Assembly: GCA_965153355.1 (NCBI GenBank)
Contig: OZ231127.1
Location: 34,968,001 to 35,032,000 of the forward strand
DNA from: Flaccisagitta enflata
Lineage: Eukaryota > Chaetognatha > Sagittoidea > Aphragmophora
Direction: 5' to 3'
Length of the DNA stretch: 64,000 nt
Made by a program: the position numbers and the translations under genes. This document shows positions 12,606-24,603 of this stretch, piece after piece. The notes under the pieces are model-generated. The model did no database searches and was not told the DNA's origin. It saw only the letters and a list, made by a program, of their open reading frames with translations. Position 1 is the stretch's first letter; each line of letters opens with the position of its first letter.

Positions 12606-12665
12606 AAGCAAGGCGTGATACACGGTTACACAAATCGCGTGCAGGTGGGCAGATGCAGTGTTGCT
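12606..12665 (+). mobile_element. Isolated B-family head remnant
   Basis: AAGCAAGGCGTGATACACGG followed by AATCGCGTGCAGGTGGGCAG matches the B head (AACAAGGCCGGATACACGG ... AGTCGCGTGCAGGTGGGCAG). No tail follows directly. Confidence 0.55.
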
Positions 12666-13059
12666 AACAGCACAAAATTTCGGTTCTTCTACAATGTAGC
12701 CCCCTACGTTAACATTTTCTTCCCACCATTCTGCCAATGTTAAGAATTTCCATCCATGACGCGTTTTCTTTTCGATGATTTTACAAAGGAAATCCGGCCT
12801 GACCGTCTCCCTTTTTCCCTTCACTTTGAATTAATCACGAGATTGAAGAGAAAATCCTTCCATTCATTTTTAATAGAATAATAATTGCCTTCGTGAAATA
12901 AGTGTTAAAAACTTACAATTATGTACACCTACGCGCTCTTTTGACGAGTTTCATCGATGTGTCAACTGGCGTACAGTCATTAAAACAAAAATTTGCCCTT
13001 AAACAAATTAATTTAAGATGTACCTTCAACAAAATATTCATTTTTGAAATTCTTTTATT

Positions 13060-13244
13060 TACAAGTGGGCAGGGGCGTCCAAACCCTATCTACATCCGCC
13101 CTCCATACACAAACATATACAAGAAGTTTCTAAAAGTGCTCGTTTTTACATTTTTCAACTCAAACAGACAAACGGGCGGACTGACCATCCAACGGATGGA
13201 CCGACCGATGGACAAAGCCTCTGTTAGAGTTGCGTGTACGCAAC
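13060..13244 (+). mobile_element. C-family element (B-like), compact copy
   Basis: The head block GTGGGCAGGGGCGTCCAAAC is followed by CATCCGCCCTCCATACACAAAC, AGTGCTCGTTTTTACA, GGAC-type repeats, GGACAAAGCCTCTGTTAGA and a terminal hairpin GTTGCGT-GT-ACGCAAC (13229-13244, 7-bp stem). It shares the tail design of B but has a different head. Confidence 0.65.
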
Positions 13245-13639
13245 AACAAAATAATCCTCTTTTAAATTGCGGTCAAAAAAGAAAATGGAATGGCTGTATT
13301 CTTCAGGTTCCCCTTCATTAGTGTGAGTCGTCCAGAGCCAAACCTTCCATTCAAAAGAACATTGGGAAGCAATTTCCCCTCTGTAATCTGTTCTTTCGCA
13401 TTCATGGGCGAGTAAAATAAAAAAGCTGCAAAGTAACAGTCCCCAAACTTAGAAGCTTTTTCGTTGCATAGACGTGATTCAAAACGATACACGACAAAAC
13501 AATTTCAAAAAAAAAAAGAAAAAAAATCATTTTTTTTTCATGGTGACAAAACTTGATAATGATAACAATAGTGGATGATGATGGCAATAATGAATACGAC
13601 AAAAACAAATTTTTCTGCCTGGGGAAGTGTTTAAGGACA

Positions 13640-14390
13640 ACAGAGCATTTGGGCAGCCAGGGCAGGAGCAGTGAGACCAAAGACCGCAAAAGAAGTAACA
13701 AGTCATCCAAGGATTGCACATGGTCAGCAGTATCCGATGCCCCGCTTGGAGTGATCAGCTAAAAAAGTGGAGTGAGAGCAGGGCAGCGACTCCAAAGGAA
13801 CGTAGGACACAGGGGTGAATTTCCTGACATGATTTCAGGCTTCTGGGAAGTAATTTAAAGCTTTGAGGGTTAATTTATTGAGAGTAGGTGTAATGCGAGG
13901 GATAAAATGAGGGGAGTGAATGGTCTGACGGCTCACATGACGTCAAGGCTGAGGGTAAATTTAAGGCCTGAGAGGGAAAATTGGAAGGCTAAAATGAGAC
14001 CTGAGAGGACAAATTTTTGAGAGGGAAAATTTGAGGTCTCTTAAGGACTATTTTAAGCCAGAGAGGGTTTATTTAATGTCTTAAGAGGGCTGATTCTGGG
14101 CTGCAGAGGTCTGATTTCAGACCTGAGAGCCAATCTTGAGTCTGAGAGGGGTGATTTTGGGTCTGAGAGAGCCAATTTTTGGGCTGAAAGGAGTGATTTT
14201 AGGCCTATCAGAGCCAGGTAAGGGCCTGAGAGGCGTACAGATGGACAGATAGACTGACAGATTTAAAGAAATTTACCCCTGTGTCCTTAAGGACATCAGC
14301 CCTTTGGGGCCGTTGCCCAAAAAGGGAATTAATAAATGGACAGACTGGCGAACAAAGTGGGTTGTAGAATCGTTTGCACGCGACTAAAAA
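13640..14390 (+). mobile_element. B-family element containing a type i A element
   Basis: A partial B head (CATTTGGGCAGCCAGGGCAGGAGCAGTGAG, then GACCGCAAAAG) joins a type i A element at 13700. After A ends near 14322, a B tail (GAACAAAGTGGGTTGTAGAATCG) and a degenerate hairpin (TTGCACGCGACT) follow. The layout matches 8236-8920. Confidence 0.65.
13700..14322 (+). mobile_element. Type i A fold-back element
   Basis: The outer arm TCATCCAAGGATTGCAC leads through GGTCAGCAGTATCCGATGCC to a partly decayed inner repeat (GACTCCAAAGGAACGTAGGA). The centre is a degenerate minisatellite of GAGAGG-rich units. The right inner repeat is CCCCTGTGTCCTTAAGGACA followed by GGGGCCGTTGCCC and A residues. Confidence 0.7.
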
Positions 14391-14859
14391 AAGTAAATGG
14401 ACCATCAGGCAGAAACTGAAAACCTTAAATGAACGGCATGAAATATTTGCCGTTAACGATTGAATTTGGACAAAAACAGACGTTTTGCCCTTTTGCAAAA
14501 ATGAATGGCAGAGATGGATGAACAAAATTTAGCACAGCGACAAACATTGTGGCAGTAAGGAAGAGCAATTCTGAGACATTTGATCCTCTCCTTCGGGAGC
14601 AAAAAACTCAGACCAAGATGCAACAAGATTTCTTTCATCCTTCCTCTTCCGTCCCTCTTCTGAGCTCAGGGATCAGATAACCCCTGACGTGGTGACGGCA
14701 GGTCGCAAAGGAGAAGATGGAGCTGCCCAATGCACAAGAGGATTAATTTTTAGTCTCGCGCTATGTCTGCCCAATGCACAAGTAGACCCGTAGACGAATA
14801 CACCCAAATAAATTGCGACAAAAGCTTTACTGGCTGATTCTATTCCTAAAATATAGTGA

Positions 14860-15678
14860 TGCGATATCGTTGCGGACGGGTGGACAGGGGCGTCCAACCC
14901 CCATCCACGCACCAACCCCCCATACCCACTCAAACTTACTATCTTCACCAAAACAAACGCGACACCATGGGAATGATTTGATTTATTGAATATACTCTAA
15001 CAAAATTTGGTAAGTGAGAGAGTTGGTAAGTCAGGTAAATTTTTTTCATGAGAAACAAACCAGGCTGTGAATCTAAAATGTAATTTCTATTGCATTTCCT
15101 CATTAACAGGGGTGATAACCTTTTCTCATTAGTCCACAGTTTTTGCAAGCCTATGATGTTCAAAACAGGTCTACTCTTTTGCTTGCCATTTCTAAATGGC
15201 TCAAGCAACAGAATCCAGATAGCATGGCACTCATCTTTTAGATTTTTCAATGTAGATTAATCTGCTTTTTTGCAAAAAAATAATTAGATGCTTCAGAAGC
15301 TGAGATTACCAAAGTTAAAGTTATATAGATTTCTTCCTTTTTTTTTTTGGTTTGCAATTTTATTTCAATTCTGAAAATGACTATTTCTCTTCTTCAGCTT
15401 GCCATTTCTAAATGCTTTATGATACTGTTACTAGATTGGACTCATTTTGTGGATCTTTTGGAGTAAATTAGTTTTTTTTAAAAAGTATGTAGCTTCTCTA
15501 GAAGCCAAGATATTCTAGATAGAAGGTGTCGCGTTTCTTTTGGTGAAGATAGTACACAAAAAGTTTTGAAAAAAACGCTCGTTTTCCCACTTGTTGACTC
15601 GTGCTGACAGACCAACGGACCGACGAAGCAAAGGACAGACGGACAAAGCCTACAGACAAAGCGTGTCCGCAACTAAAA
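14860..15678 (+). mobile_element. C-family element split by a fold-back MITE
   Basis: The C head (GATATCGTTGCGGACGGGTG and following CCAACCCCC blocks) is at 14860-14938. The C tail (AACGCTCGTTTTCCCACTTG, GGAC repeats, GGACAAAGCCTACAGA, decayed hairpin GCGTGTCCGCAACT) is at 15555-15675. The two halves are separated exactly by a TA-flanked MITE. Confidence 0.7.
14939..15552. mobile_element. Fold-back MITE, 614 bp, TA target duplication
   Basis: Terminal inverted repeats read CTATCTTCACCAAAACAAAC inward from the left and CTATCTTCACCAAAAGAAAC from the right, continuing into GCGACACC. TA flanks both ends (14937-14938, 15553-15554). The interior contains GCTTGCCATTTCTAAATGGC and related copies. 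No transposase is present. Confidence 0.85.
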
Positions 15679-15719
15679 AGAAGATGATCTTTTAGTCTTC
15701 TGCTTTGTCTCAATAACCC

Positions 15720-15970
15720 ACTAGTTCAGTTGGTCCGTTGGTCCTCTTGTTGGTTGGTTGGTAAGTTGGTATGTTGGTTGATTGGTAATGCTTGTTTTTT
15801 GACCATCCATTGGTCTGTCTGTTGGTTTGTGATGCTCCAGTTGAAAAGTGCGATAACACGCATTTCAGATGCTACACGTAAACTTGCTAGAATGTATGTG
15901 CGTGTGTGTGCGTGCGTGCGTGCGTGCGTGCGTGAGTGCGGGCGTGTGTGCGTGCGTGCGTGAGTCTGTG
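15720..15970. repeat. (GGTT)n-like and (GTGTGCGTGC)n simple repeats
   Basis: A GTTGGTTGG-rich stretch (15725-15835) is followed by a GTGC/GTGT tract (15896-15970). A degenerate B head (GAGGCTGGATACACGGGCCA) follows near 16049. Confidence 0.6.
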
Positions 15971-16204
15971 TGTGCTCTCCTCATCATTTCATTATGTCAC
16001 CTTCATTTTAGGGGAATTAACTAGAGGGGCCCGAAAACTTATATCTAACGAGGCTGGATACACGGGCCATGACGGTGCGCCTGGCGTCAATTATTCTGAA
16101 ACCAATATATATCCCAATCTCTAGCCCTATAACCTCAGCCCTATCCCGAGCTCTCTCAGACGGGGGAACTGCTGAGGTCCGGTAAAAAACCTCAGTTAAG
16201 ACTA

Positions 16205-16809
16205 ACCTTGGGGAAATAAAAAATGGCGGATTTTGGAAAACTAATCTTATCTACTTTAAATTGAGAAAAACTGTAAAAAATCGGTGACCATTTTGAAGCT
16301 CTGCAAAAGCTGTTTCAAATGAGACGTTGCTGGTTGTCCTAACTTTATCCGTTTAGAAATGGCATTGGGAAGAAGACAGGTTGTCAGGAATTTGAGAATT
16401 CACTACAGGACCTGTATGTTTTTGTTTGTTATAACATAGAAACTAAACGCATTGAGTAAAAAATTCGTTCTTGGCGCCATTTTGAAGAAAATTCGAAGCT
16501 CTGTAATTTGCTCATGGATATCAAGTAGCTGTGACAATTCTGAATTGCATTATTAAGAAAAACGTTGAGACCAAAATTACTAATAGAAAAAAAGACGATA
16601 TTTGCCCTCCTTCCAATCGGTGATATTTTTCTTCTAACTTATGCCATTTCTAAACGAATAAAGCTAGGAATGCCAGAAACGACTCAAATGACAGATCTTT
16701 TGAAGGGCTTTACGGGCATCACCAATCTTAATCCATTTTTCTTACGTTAAGGTTCAAAAGAAAGGTTTTAAAGTTTTTAAAAATCCGCCATTTTTTATTT
16801 CCCCAAGGT
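16205..16809. mobile_element. Fold-back MITE, 605 bp, TA target duplication
   Basis: The inverted ends read ACCTTGGGGAAATAAAAAAT on both sides and continue into GGCGGATTTT. They are flanked by TA at 16203-16204 and 16810-16811. The interior carries CCGTTTAGAAATGGCA and, inverted, TGCCATTTCTAAACG. Confidence 0.9.
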
Positions 16810-17329
16810 TATTACTGCTGAGGTGCGATATCGTATCTCGGCAACTACAATCTTTATCTTTATCTTTATCTATGTATGGAGTGTGAAACCATTGGTTATC
16901 AGCCCCTGAAGGGCCGCTGGCCATAAACCTGAAAACAATTTGGAACCAAAGTATCTTGCCCTTCAAGTGTGGGGAATGGTTAAAGGCGCTGTTATGGAGG
17001 TGGGGTCCCACTGTACTTTTGGATACAAGGATACACAAACAAGTGCAAATATGATTTGATCAGGAAAAAAAACACTAAAAAACGAAAAAGCCAGAGAAAA
17101 CCGGATAGAAAAGGACAACTGACAACACTTAGCAAGGGAAAAGGGAAATGCAGACCAAACTGGTCGATTACCTCGCACTTCTCGGATCTTTTTTGTTATG
17201 GCATGTGAGGAACAATGACAAATCGTGACAGGGCGTTTTCACTAGTAACCTGCCGCGCGATCGTCAAGTGCAGCTTTGAACTGACATTTTTGCTCGCCTG
17301 ATTGGTACTCTTTTTTTGTCTGTCTTTTT

Positions 17330-17730
<401 letters not shown>

Positions 17731-17899
17731 TCTTTCCTTTACTTTTCTCGTTCTTTTCTCCACTTGAAATACAGGGCACTCCTATGGCCCAGAGGACTTT
17801 TGAGTCCATTCTGTGACCTAATTGTCCGCGACTGTTTGACTTTTCCCATTCCGTTCATTTTCTCGCTCTCTTGTTTTTACTCGGGTTGTCCTTTTTCAG

Positions 17900-18410
17900 T
17901 GACCTGCACGCGACTATACGAGTCTTTCTCTCCGTCACTCCATCAGATAGGGATCATTTCCTTTTTGGCATCCAATGGCTGGGTAATTTTTGGGCAGCTG
18001 TTTCAAAGGGCCGGTGTCCTGTAGAACACAAGGGTAATTTCTAAACAGTTGTTCTTCCATTCCCGCATCTGTTCTTCCATCCCATTGAAGCATAATATCA
18101 GCCCTCCCAGACCCTTCCAGCCCCTTAGTTCTTTTAAATTAAAAAGTATGTCCTCCAAGGCCTCAAATCACTCATATGGGCTTCAAGTCATCCCCCTTTG
18201 CCTCAAATCTGCCCTCAAGACCTTGAATCTGCTCTTTTGGCCTAAAATGAGGCTTTTAGATTTCAAGTCCGCCTACAATGACCCAAATCAGTCATCTAAG
18301 GCCTGAAATATGCACCAGACATCAACTCTTAAGCACCGCTGCTCTGGCATTGGGTACCACATGTCTGACCAATAGTCAGTGACCATGTTCCATCTTTGGA
18401 TGACTTGGGG
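17900..18410 (-). mobile_element. Degenerate B tail with type i A element, inverted
   Basis: A decayed B hairpin region (TGCACGCGACTATACGAGTC) precedes an inner repeat (GGGCAGCTGTTTCAAAGGGC, then TGTCCTGTAGAACACA) at 17990. A minisatellite of CCTCAAATC-like units follows. The inverted outer arm ends GGGTACCACATGTCTGACC ... ATCTTTGGATGACTT. Divergence is high throughout. Confidence 0.5.
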
Positions 18411-18464
18411 GACTTTTCTGAAACTTTCCCCTTGCTCGCCAGTGCGCAATGAGGGCTGCGTTTA

Positions 18465-19460
18465 CACTGCGAACCATAAAAAAGGAAACAGCTGTTCTAT
18501 AAGATATTTCCCATGAAAAGAAAAACTTTTTGATATATTTTTTGTGAGTAATTGAAAGAGTGTCATCAAATGAAGCCAATGACACAAATCCCATGAGTTA
18601 ACATCAATTATTTTGGATTTTATAGAAAAAAGAAGATACAGTGTCAGAATCTGTGTATGAATTGTGAATATTTCAAAAAATATTAAAAAGGGACTTCTTC
18701 TCATTTGATTTTGATCCTTTGCAGGACAGGAAATCAATCATTATTATAGATCATTTGAAAGATATTGAAAAGAACTTTCATTTGCCGCCAATCTCACATT
18801 TTTAGCTCAATTCGTTTAGACACAGTGAAGGTTAGACTGGAGAGTATTGATTTTCAAGTTTGAAAAGGCGCATTATGAAAATGTATCTGCTCAACTTAAA
18901 ACTAATGCCATTTCCAAACGAGTAAAGTTAGAAGAATGAGATTGGTCTAGAATGAAAGATTTTTTGAAGATCTTTCAAACGGTCACTGATTTTGTTTACT
19001 TTCTTCTATTCAAACAGGGATATTGTAAGAGGGCAAAATGATCCCTCATTTCTAGAATTTGTTTGATGAAAAAACTCACTGTTTTGTCATTCATAAAAGG
19101 TTTAAATCAAGTGAAAACCTATCAAAATCTATGACATTTAGAAAGCCCTTCAAAAAATCTGTCATTTGAGCTGTTTCTGGAGTTATTAGCTCAATTCGTT
19201 TAGAAATTGAAACAGTTTTGGCAAAATTTGTCCTATATAAACCATGACAGAAAATCTATTGTTTTCCCACTTATGTCTTGATATGTTTGTCTTCATTTTA
19301 ATATAAAATCCAAACGAATCGGTCAAATTCGATGGGACTGGTGGCAAATCATTCATTTTTTGAAGCTCTTTAAAATGCTCATGAATAACAATTTCATTTG
19401 TTGAATTCAAACCATGTAAAATCAGAATGAAAGTTGTTTCTTTTTTTATGAGTCGCACTG
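18465..19460. mobile_element. Fold-back element, about 996 bp, TA target duplication
   Basis: The left end CACTGCGAACCATAAAAAAG matches the inverted right end CAGTGCGACTCATAAAAAAA, with TA at 18463-18464 and 19461-19462. The interior has TTTTAGCTCAATTCGTTTAG and GCCATTTCCAAACGAGTAAA motifs shared with the other fold-back MITEs here. It may hold two elements. Ends are supported; integrity is less certain. Confidence 0.7.
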
Positions 19461-19774
19461 TATTCCAGCATGTTTTTTTTTATTTGAAAGATTCTCATCA
19501 TTACTTAGAAAGTTAAAATGACCTTTATCGTTTGCGTGTTTACATAAAGCCATAAGTTGATTTTAAATGACATCAAGACTCTTGCAGGTTTCATTCCTGA
19601 TACATTCCATAATCAAACGAGAGTCATAACTTCTTTTCGTTATCTCATCCATGAACCCTTCAATTGCTGCTACGTCAACATTGATTGTTCATGACTTTCT
19701 TTTACTTGCGTAATATATAAAGAAACCTGGATAAACTCAGTCACTGGCATAAAGATTAATATCAAGGTCGAATA

Positions 19775-20643
19775 CCCTGTCTTCAAAATCAACTGCAACC
19801 AACAAAAGATGTATTGCGTGAAAACTATTCATATTTTGAAATTCGGTTTTCTTCTATCTATTAGCATATTACCTGCGGTTATTTCATGCAAAATTTCAGT
19901 ACCTCTAGCCAAGTAGTTTAGCTTCTATAATATTTTGAAAAGTAATTCGGTTTTCTTCTATCTATTAGCATATTACCTGCGGTTATTTCATGCAAAATTT
20001 CAGTACCTCTAGCCAAGTAGTTTAGCTTCTATAATATTTTGAAAAGTACCACAAATTCATCAAAATATTGGGATTTTGACCTGGAATATAGGAGTTTAGC
20101 CTCTTTGATCTTGTAAAAATAGAGCAAATATTGATACAAAATGTTTAAGCTGATCCCAATGGAGGTTCTTTCGCTTACAAATTTGTTTTTTTTGTCAAAT
20201 GATATACAATTTTAAGAAAACCCTAACGTTAAAAAAGAATTTTTAACATGAAAAGTTAGCAAAACATGAAAAATCTTGGAAAAACAATGAAAAAACATAT
20301 TGAATTTTGTTCTTTTTGCTGTTTTTTTTTTCTAGCATGATCCCCTGCAAAAAAATCTTTAATTTGAGTCCAATCCCAGAATTCTAGCTCAAAGCGTTTA
20401 GAAATTATATAGGTGTGAAGTGAAAGACCTCCTTTCCAGTCTTAATGAAAAACTGTCAAGCAAGATAAGGATTTTCACTTGAAACTGGCATAGAAGCTAA
20501 ACTATTTGACTATAGGTGCTGAAATTTTGCAAGAAAAAACCGCAGGTAATTTGCTACTAGATGGAACAAATCCAAATGAACAGATGTGAATAGTTTTTGC
20601 GCAATACATCTTTTGTTGGTTGCAGTTGATTTTGAAGACAGGG
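19775..20643. mobile_element. Fold-back MITE, 869 bp, TA target duplication
   Basis: Inverted ends start CCCTGTCTTCAAAATCAACT and stay matched for over 40 bp into GCAACCAACAAAAGATGTAT. TA flanks both sides (19773-19774, 20644-20645). The left arm carries a 104-bp tandem duplication. The interior has AGCTCAAAGCGTTTAGAAAT. A second copy of the right arm ends at 59434. Confidence 0.9.
19841..20048. repeat. 104-bp direct tandem duplication
   Basis: Two adjacent, nearly identical 104-bp copies beginning ATTCGGTTTTCTTCTATC (19841 and 19945). Similar ATTTTGAAA sequence precedes each copy, so microhomology may have mediated the duplication. Confidence 0.95.
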
Positions 20644-20778
20644 TACACGGACGGTAATTAAATGGGCAATGATACAAAAACCGTGCGTGATATATGTTAT
20701 GGATTGATGGGACAACAGACCGACTGACGGATCAACTGACAGACTGTAGTCTTTAGGTTATAGAGTTGAGGTGTGTTG

Positions 20779-20860
<82 letters not shown>

Positions 20861-20862
20861 AT
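20779..20862. repeat. (CT)n microsatellite
   Basis: About 84 bp of CT, one TTTCTC interruption near the end. Confidence 0.97.
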
Positions 20863-20987
20863 ACTGCTTCGTTTCTCTGCGCTCAGCCTGAGTTGTCACG
20901 TGCCTGGTATCGCTAGAAGCGCTTCGCTCATGATGAGAAATCATTGTTAATCGAGCAGAAAACTTTAAGTGAGCCAATACGAAAGAA

Positions 20988-21066
20988 AAACAAGGCCAAG
21001 TAGGCCAATAAGCGACCAATGGACACGACCGGTTACAGAGGAGCGTGTGCGTTTGCGCATCTAAAA
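20988..21066 (+). mobile_element. Minimal B-family element, about 80 bp
   Basis: AACAAGGCCAAGTAGGCCAA (head) is followed after about 40 bp by GGTTACAGAGGAGCGTGTGC and GTTTGCGCATCTAAAA (tail). It looks like a B element without a repeat-expanded centre. Confidence 0.5.
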
Positions 21067-21096
21067 ACGTTGGCAAAGTTCTTTTGTTCACTTTTT

Positions 21097-21318
21097 AGTC
21101 GCGTGCTAAGCGACTCTATGCTATGCTATGACCCGATATGTCGGTCGGTTGGTCCCTCGGTCCGTCGGTTGGTTGGTCGGTCTGCGTTAGCTTTTTTTCA
21201 GGGTTTACGGGCAGTTTTTGCATTACTGCCTCTGCCCCATTGCTCAAATAGCCTTTTTATCACTGCCCCTGCCCACCCGCACGCGACTTCGGTAGCCGTG
21301 TATATGGCCTTGTTTTAT
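21097..21318 (-). mobile_element. B-family element, AGTCGC type
   Basis: The hairpin AGTCGC-GTGCTAA-GCGACT (21097-21115) follows a T run. (GGTC)n repeats follow, then an inverted head with TGCCCACCCGCACGCGACTT and ATGGCCTTGTTT. The head decamer GCACGCGACT (21279-21288) is the exact reverse complement of hairpin bases AGTCGCGTGC. A further degenerate hairpin lies at 21427-21443. Confidence 0.8.
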
Positions 21319-21444
21319 GTAAGCACCAAGTTTAGAGGCACGCTGAGCCTCAGATCTTGCAAAATTTAAGCACAATGCTAAGCACACTCCCAGCCTGAGA
21401 TTTAGTCGCACAAAATTTAGATTTTTAGTCTGGTGCACATGACT

Positions 21445-22447
21445 CTTCACCTTGCTCTATAGGTCGGTCCGTTGGTTTATTTCAGAACATTAAGCTTAGA
21501 ATCTTCAAAAATTTAAAAGCATGCTAAAAATATGAGAATGCTACATTATTTTAATGAAAATAATGTACCTAGATACAATTTTGTAATTCTTTTTATTTTT
21601 ACAATGTTTTCATTGTTCTTGATATTTGCCTATAATATTTTAACCTGCTGCTTTGTAGTTTCATGAATATTTTCTTTCATTTTCTCCTAGGAGACAAACT
21701 CAAACCAATTACGAACGTTCTTAATGAAAAGTTAAAAACTGCATTCAAATTAAGAACAATTTAGGAACGTTTAAGCCTTGAAATTGCATAAGATTAAAGA
21801 ACATTGAAGGCTTGTCCAAAAAAGTGACGCTTTTATAAAAGAAAAAAGAATGTAGTATCCGCACAAAATGGTGAAACAACTTAAAAGCTATTAATCCTCA
21901 TGTACTGTACGCTGCTGCAACAAGCGTGCCCGTGCGTGCACGCGTTGAAACGTATCCTAAAAGCGTGTTGGAGCATCAAGGGAATCCTTGGCTTGCGCAT
22001 GCGTACACGCAGATGATAAAGAAAAGCGTAAATGGCGTCGCGGCGGGAAAAAGGCGTAAATTGGTGGAGCGTTTCTTCGCTCTTCTTTCTTCTATCCGTC
22101 GTTTGCCTCTTTTTTTCTGAATGGAGAACGTCAAAGCAGAAAAAAGTCGAGCAAGAATTCCATTTGCAAGACAGAATACTGAAACATAGTACAAGATCAC
22201 TACGGTGTGTAAGAAAAAAAAAACAGAACCTCATAAACCCATTCATGGGAGGTCTTGATATTCGGCGAAAAAGACGATAAATTCACATCGCTCAAATCTT
22301 GACCAAATTGTGGAGAATTTTTGCTCGAGAAAGAAGGGCACCATTTGGCAGATATGCAAGGACGCACTTGATTGCGCGGGGCCGAAGCTGAGGTGAAACA
22401 GCATGGAGTATCATCATGAGGCCATTTCAAATGTCAAATTGCGAGTA

Positions 22448-22448
<1 letters not shown>
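21445..22448. other. No gene seen
   Basis: AT-rich sequence. Overlapping frames of 64-121 codons at 21881-22430 on both strands show no recognisable domain. I do not call them genes. Confidence 0.45.
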
Positions 22449-22519
<71 letters not shown>

Positions 22520-22533
22520 GACAAAGAGACAGA
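22449..22533. repeat. (GA)n then (CAGA)n microsatellite
   Basis: About 45 bp of GA, about 25 bp of CAGA, then GAGACAGAGA variants. Confidence 0.95.
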
Positions 22534-23485
22534 GAGAGACAGAGAGATTCATAGACAGAAAGCAAAAGTGAGTGACTAAAGAAGGAAAAGACAGACAAGC
22601 AGAAACTCAGTGTTAGGAAACAAGAGCAAAAATACAGCTCCTGGAGATGGAGGGAGAGAGCTCGCATTCCCACCCACTGGGCGCTAAGGGGAAAGGAAGC
22701 AGGCAATAACAGCGGGCTGGAACCTGAGAGAATTACCGATCCGTTCACGTCGCACGTGTCATAGGAAATGCACGAAATGCCCGCGTGTGTGGTAGACTGA
22801 GGGTCAACAAAGCTTGTGGTTGACGTGGACCAATGCGAGCCACCACACGCCACAACTGGTATGGGGAAGCGCGCGCGTTTACTCTTCCGTTTACTCTTGC
22901 GTTTACCATTGACATTACCATTAGATCCCAAAGAGAGGCAAATGGTACCTTATCAAGAGGATATCACTATTCCAACATTCATATGTTTTCAGGTCATAGA
23001 ATCTTTCATGACATAAAAATATTGCTCTTTACAAAATACTGAGGGTAATTAAATGTCTATTTTACTACTTGGTAATGGTATATACCTCTGGGTGGGAAAT
23101 TCATATAGGGGACATGGTATTGGCCTGAGAGCAGGTATGACCTCTTAAGTGCAGCTTATTGACAACCAGTAAAAGTAATAATTGGGGCAATGTTTTGATA
23201 TACTAAAGTACAAAAGCTTGAGATTAAGACCGAATTATTAGTACAACATAAAAAAGAATCAAATTTCTTTTTATAAGAATTTTTGTGTTTAAAAACCACT
23301 ATCTTAGACTTTGTGGTTTGTGGCTTTAAAGCGTTTTGATCACCTAATCTTGGAATTTCGGTAAACAGTTGAGCTTTACTAGACCGCATGCCAAGGAACT
23401 GGGCAAAATCATGCGATATAGTACAGCTGCCTTTTTGCTAATTTACAAATAGTGACAAAAATCTTTCATGGGACTGCACGTTGTA
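22534..23485. other. No gene seen
   Basis: No coding, RNA or clear repeat signal. A short GTTTAC-rich stretch occurs near 22878-22915. Confidence 0.4.
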
Positions 23486-23644
23486 CAGTTAACCCGCGCT
23501 ATAACGGATCCAAGAGTAACGGAAATCCGCCTACATTGAATCCAAAAACTTGGTCCCTTCATATCAATCTTTTTAAATCTCTTAATTGGCCATAGCAGAA
23601 ATCCGCTTATAGAGAGAAATTTGCTGTATGTCGGGGTTTAACTG
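23486..23644. mobile_element. Pogo/Tigger-like MITE, 159 bp
   Basis: The left end CAGTTAACCCGCGCTATAAC and inverted right end CAGTTAAACCCCGACATAC are flanked by TA (23484-23485, 23645-23646). CAGTNAACCCC followed by TATAAC is typical of pogo-family ends. No coding capacity. Confidence 0.8.
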
Positions 23645-23779
23645 TATGCCTAATAGGCGGGAATGCCTTGCTAACGGGTGCGCTCTAGCGGTGCTTCACT
23701 GTATTGGGGTTTCAATATCAGTGACAATGAGGAAACCCAATGACATGTAATTTCAAATAAGAGCCTGGGAAGGGACTGA

Positions 23780-23935
23780 CACACTCTCCTATAGGGATGC
23801 GAGGACGCATCTGATAATGATGGGGAACTGTTTGAGACTGATTAGGAGCGAATACTGAATAGGCTCAAATTGGGAGAAGGTATTACGGACCTACGGATGG
23901 ACGGACACACCCTCTTGTAGAGAACGCATCTTAAA
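23780..23935 (+). mobile_element. Two B-family tail fragments
   Basis: The first has ACACTCTCCTATAGGGATGC and hairpin GATGC-GAGGA-CGCATC (23796-23812). The second has GGACGGACACACCCTCTTGT followed by a half hairpin AACGCATCTTAAAA. Confidence 0.5.
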
Positions 23936-24394
23936 ACGGCGATGGCAATAGATTGGGAACTATGGTTGCTCAGCAGTCTGCTCTGATAGAAAGTGGATTC
24001 AATCAAAAACGATGTCAACGGCGAAGTCGCGCGGCGGAGGAAATGGGGAAGGATTAAAGGCGAAGGCAAAGGATTAAAGCCGTAAGATCAACTCGGCGAT
24101 AAGCAAAAATATTCAATCAATCTATTTGCTGATTCAAAACCTCAGCTGCTCCTTTCCATTCCTTCTCTCATCGATCAAATTTTTCCTCGCAACATACAGC
24201 AGGGTTGGCCCTGTAACTTCAAAACGTATTGAGCTAGAAGGTTCTACCTAGACTAGATAGAAATCTATTTCTTGGAGATCCATTATTCGTTAAAAAAAGC
24301 AATCTGTTAAGATTAACCCAAGTTACTAATGGTTTACCTTGGCGCTTTCTAGGTGGTATAAATCTAGTAATTGCATTTACAAGTACGATTTTTT

Positions 24395-24475
24395 GTCGCG
24401 TGAACGCGACTCTAGAACTTGGTATGTCAGTATGTCGGTCGGTCGGTGGGTCGGTCTGTCGGTCGGTCGGTAACC
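24395..24475 (-). mobile_element. B-family tail, AGTCGC type
   Basis: The hairpin GTCGCGT-GA-ACGCGAC (24395-24410, 7-bp stem) follows a T run and precedes (GGTC)n repeats. No head follows. Confidence 0.65.
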
Positions 24476-24603
24476 AAATCAGAATATAGGTTAACTGGTG
24501 TTACACATTTGGGCGCACAAATTCCTGCCAGCCTACTTTAACGTGGAAGTGGTCTATGACATCATCCGTTTTCCTAGGTGTAGTCGCTAAAGGCTCTCAC
24601 AGG

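Noticed and set aside
23486-23644. A host gene regulatory palindrome
   Set aside because: Inverted ends plus TA duplication and pogo-type terminal bases explain it as a MITE.
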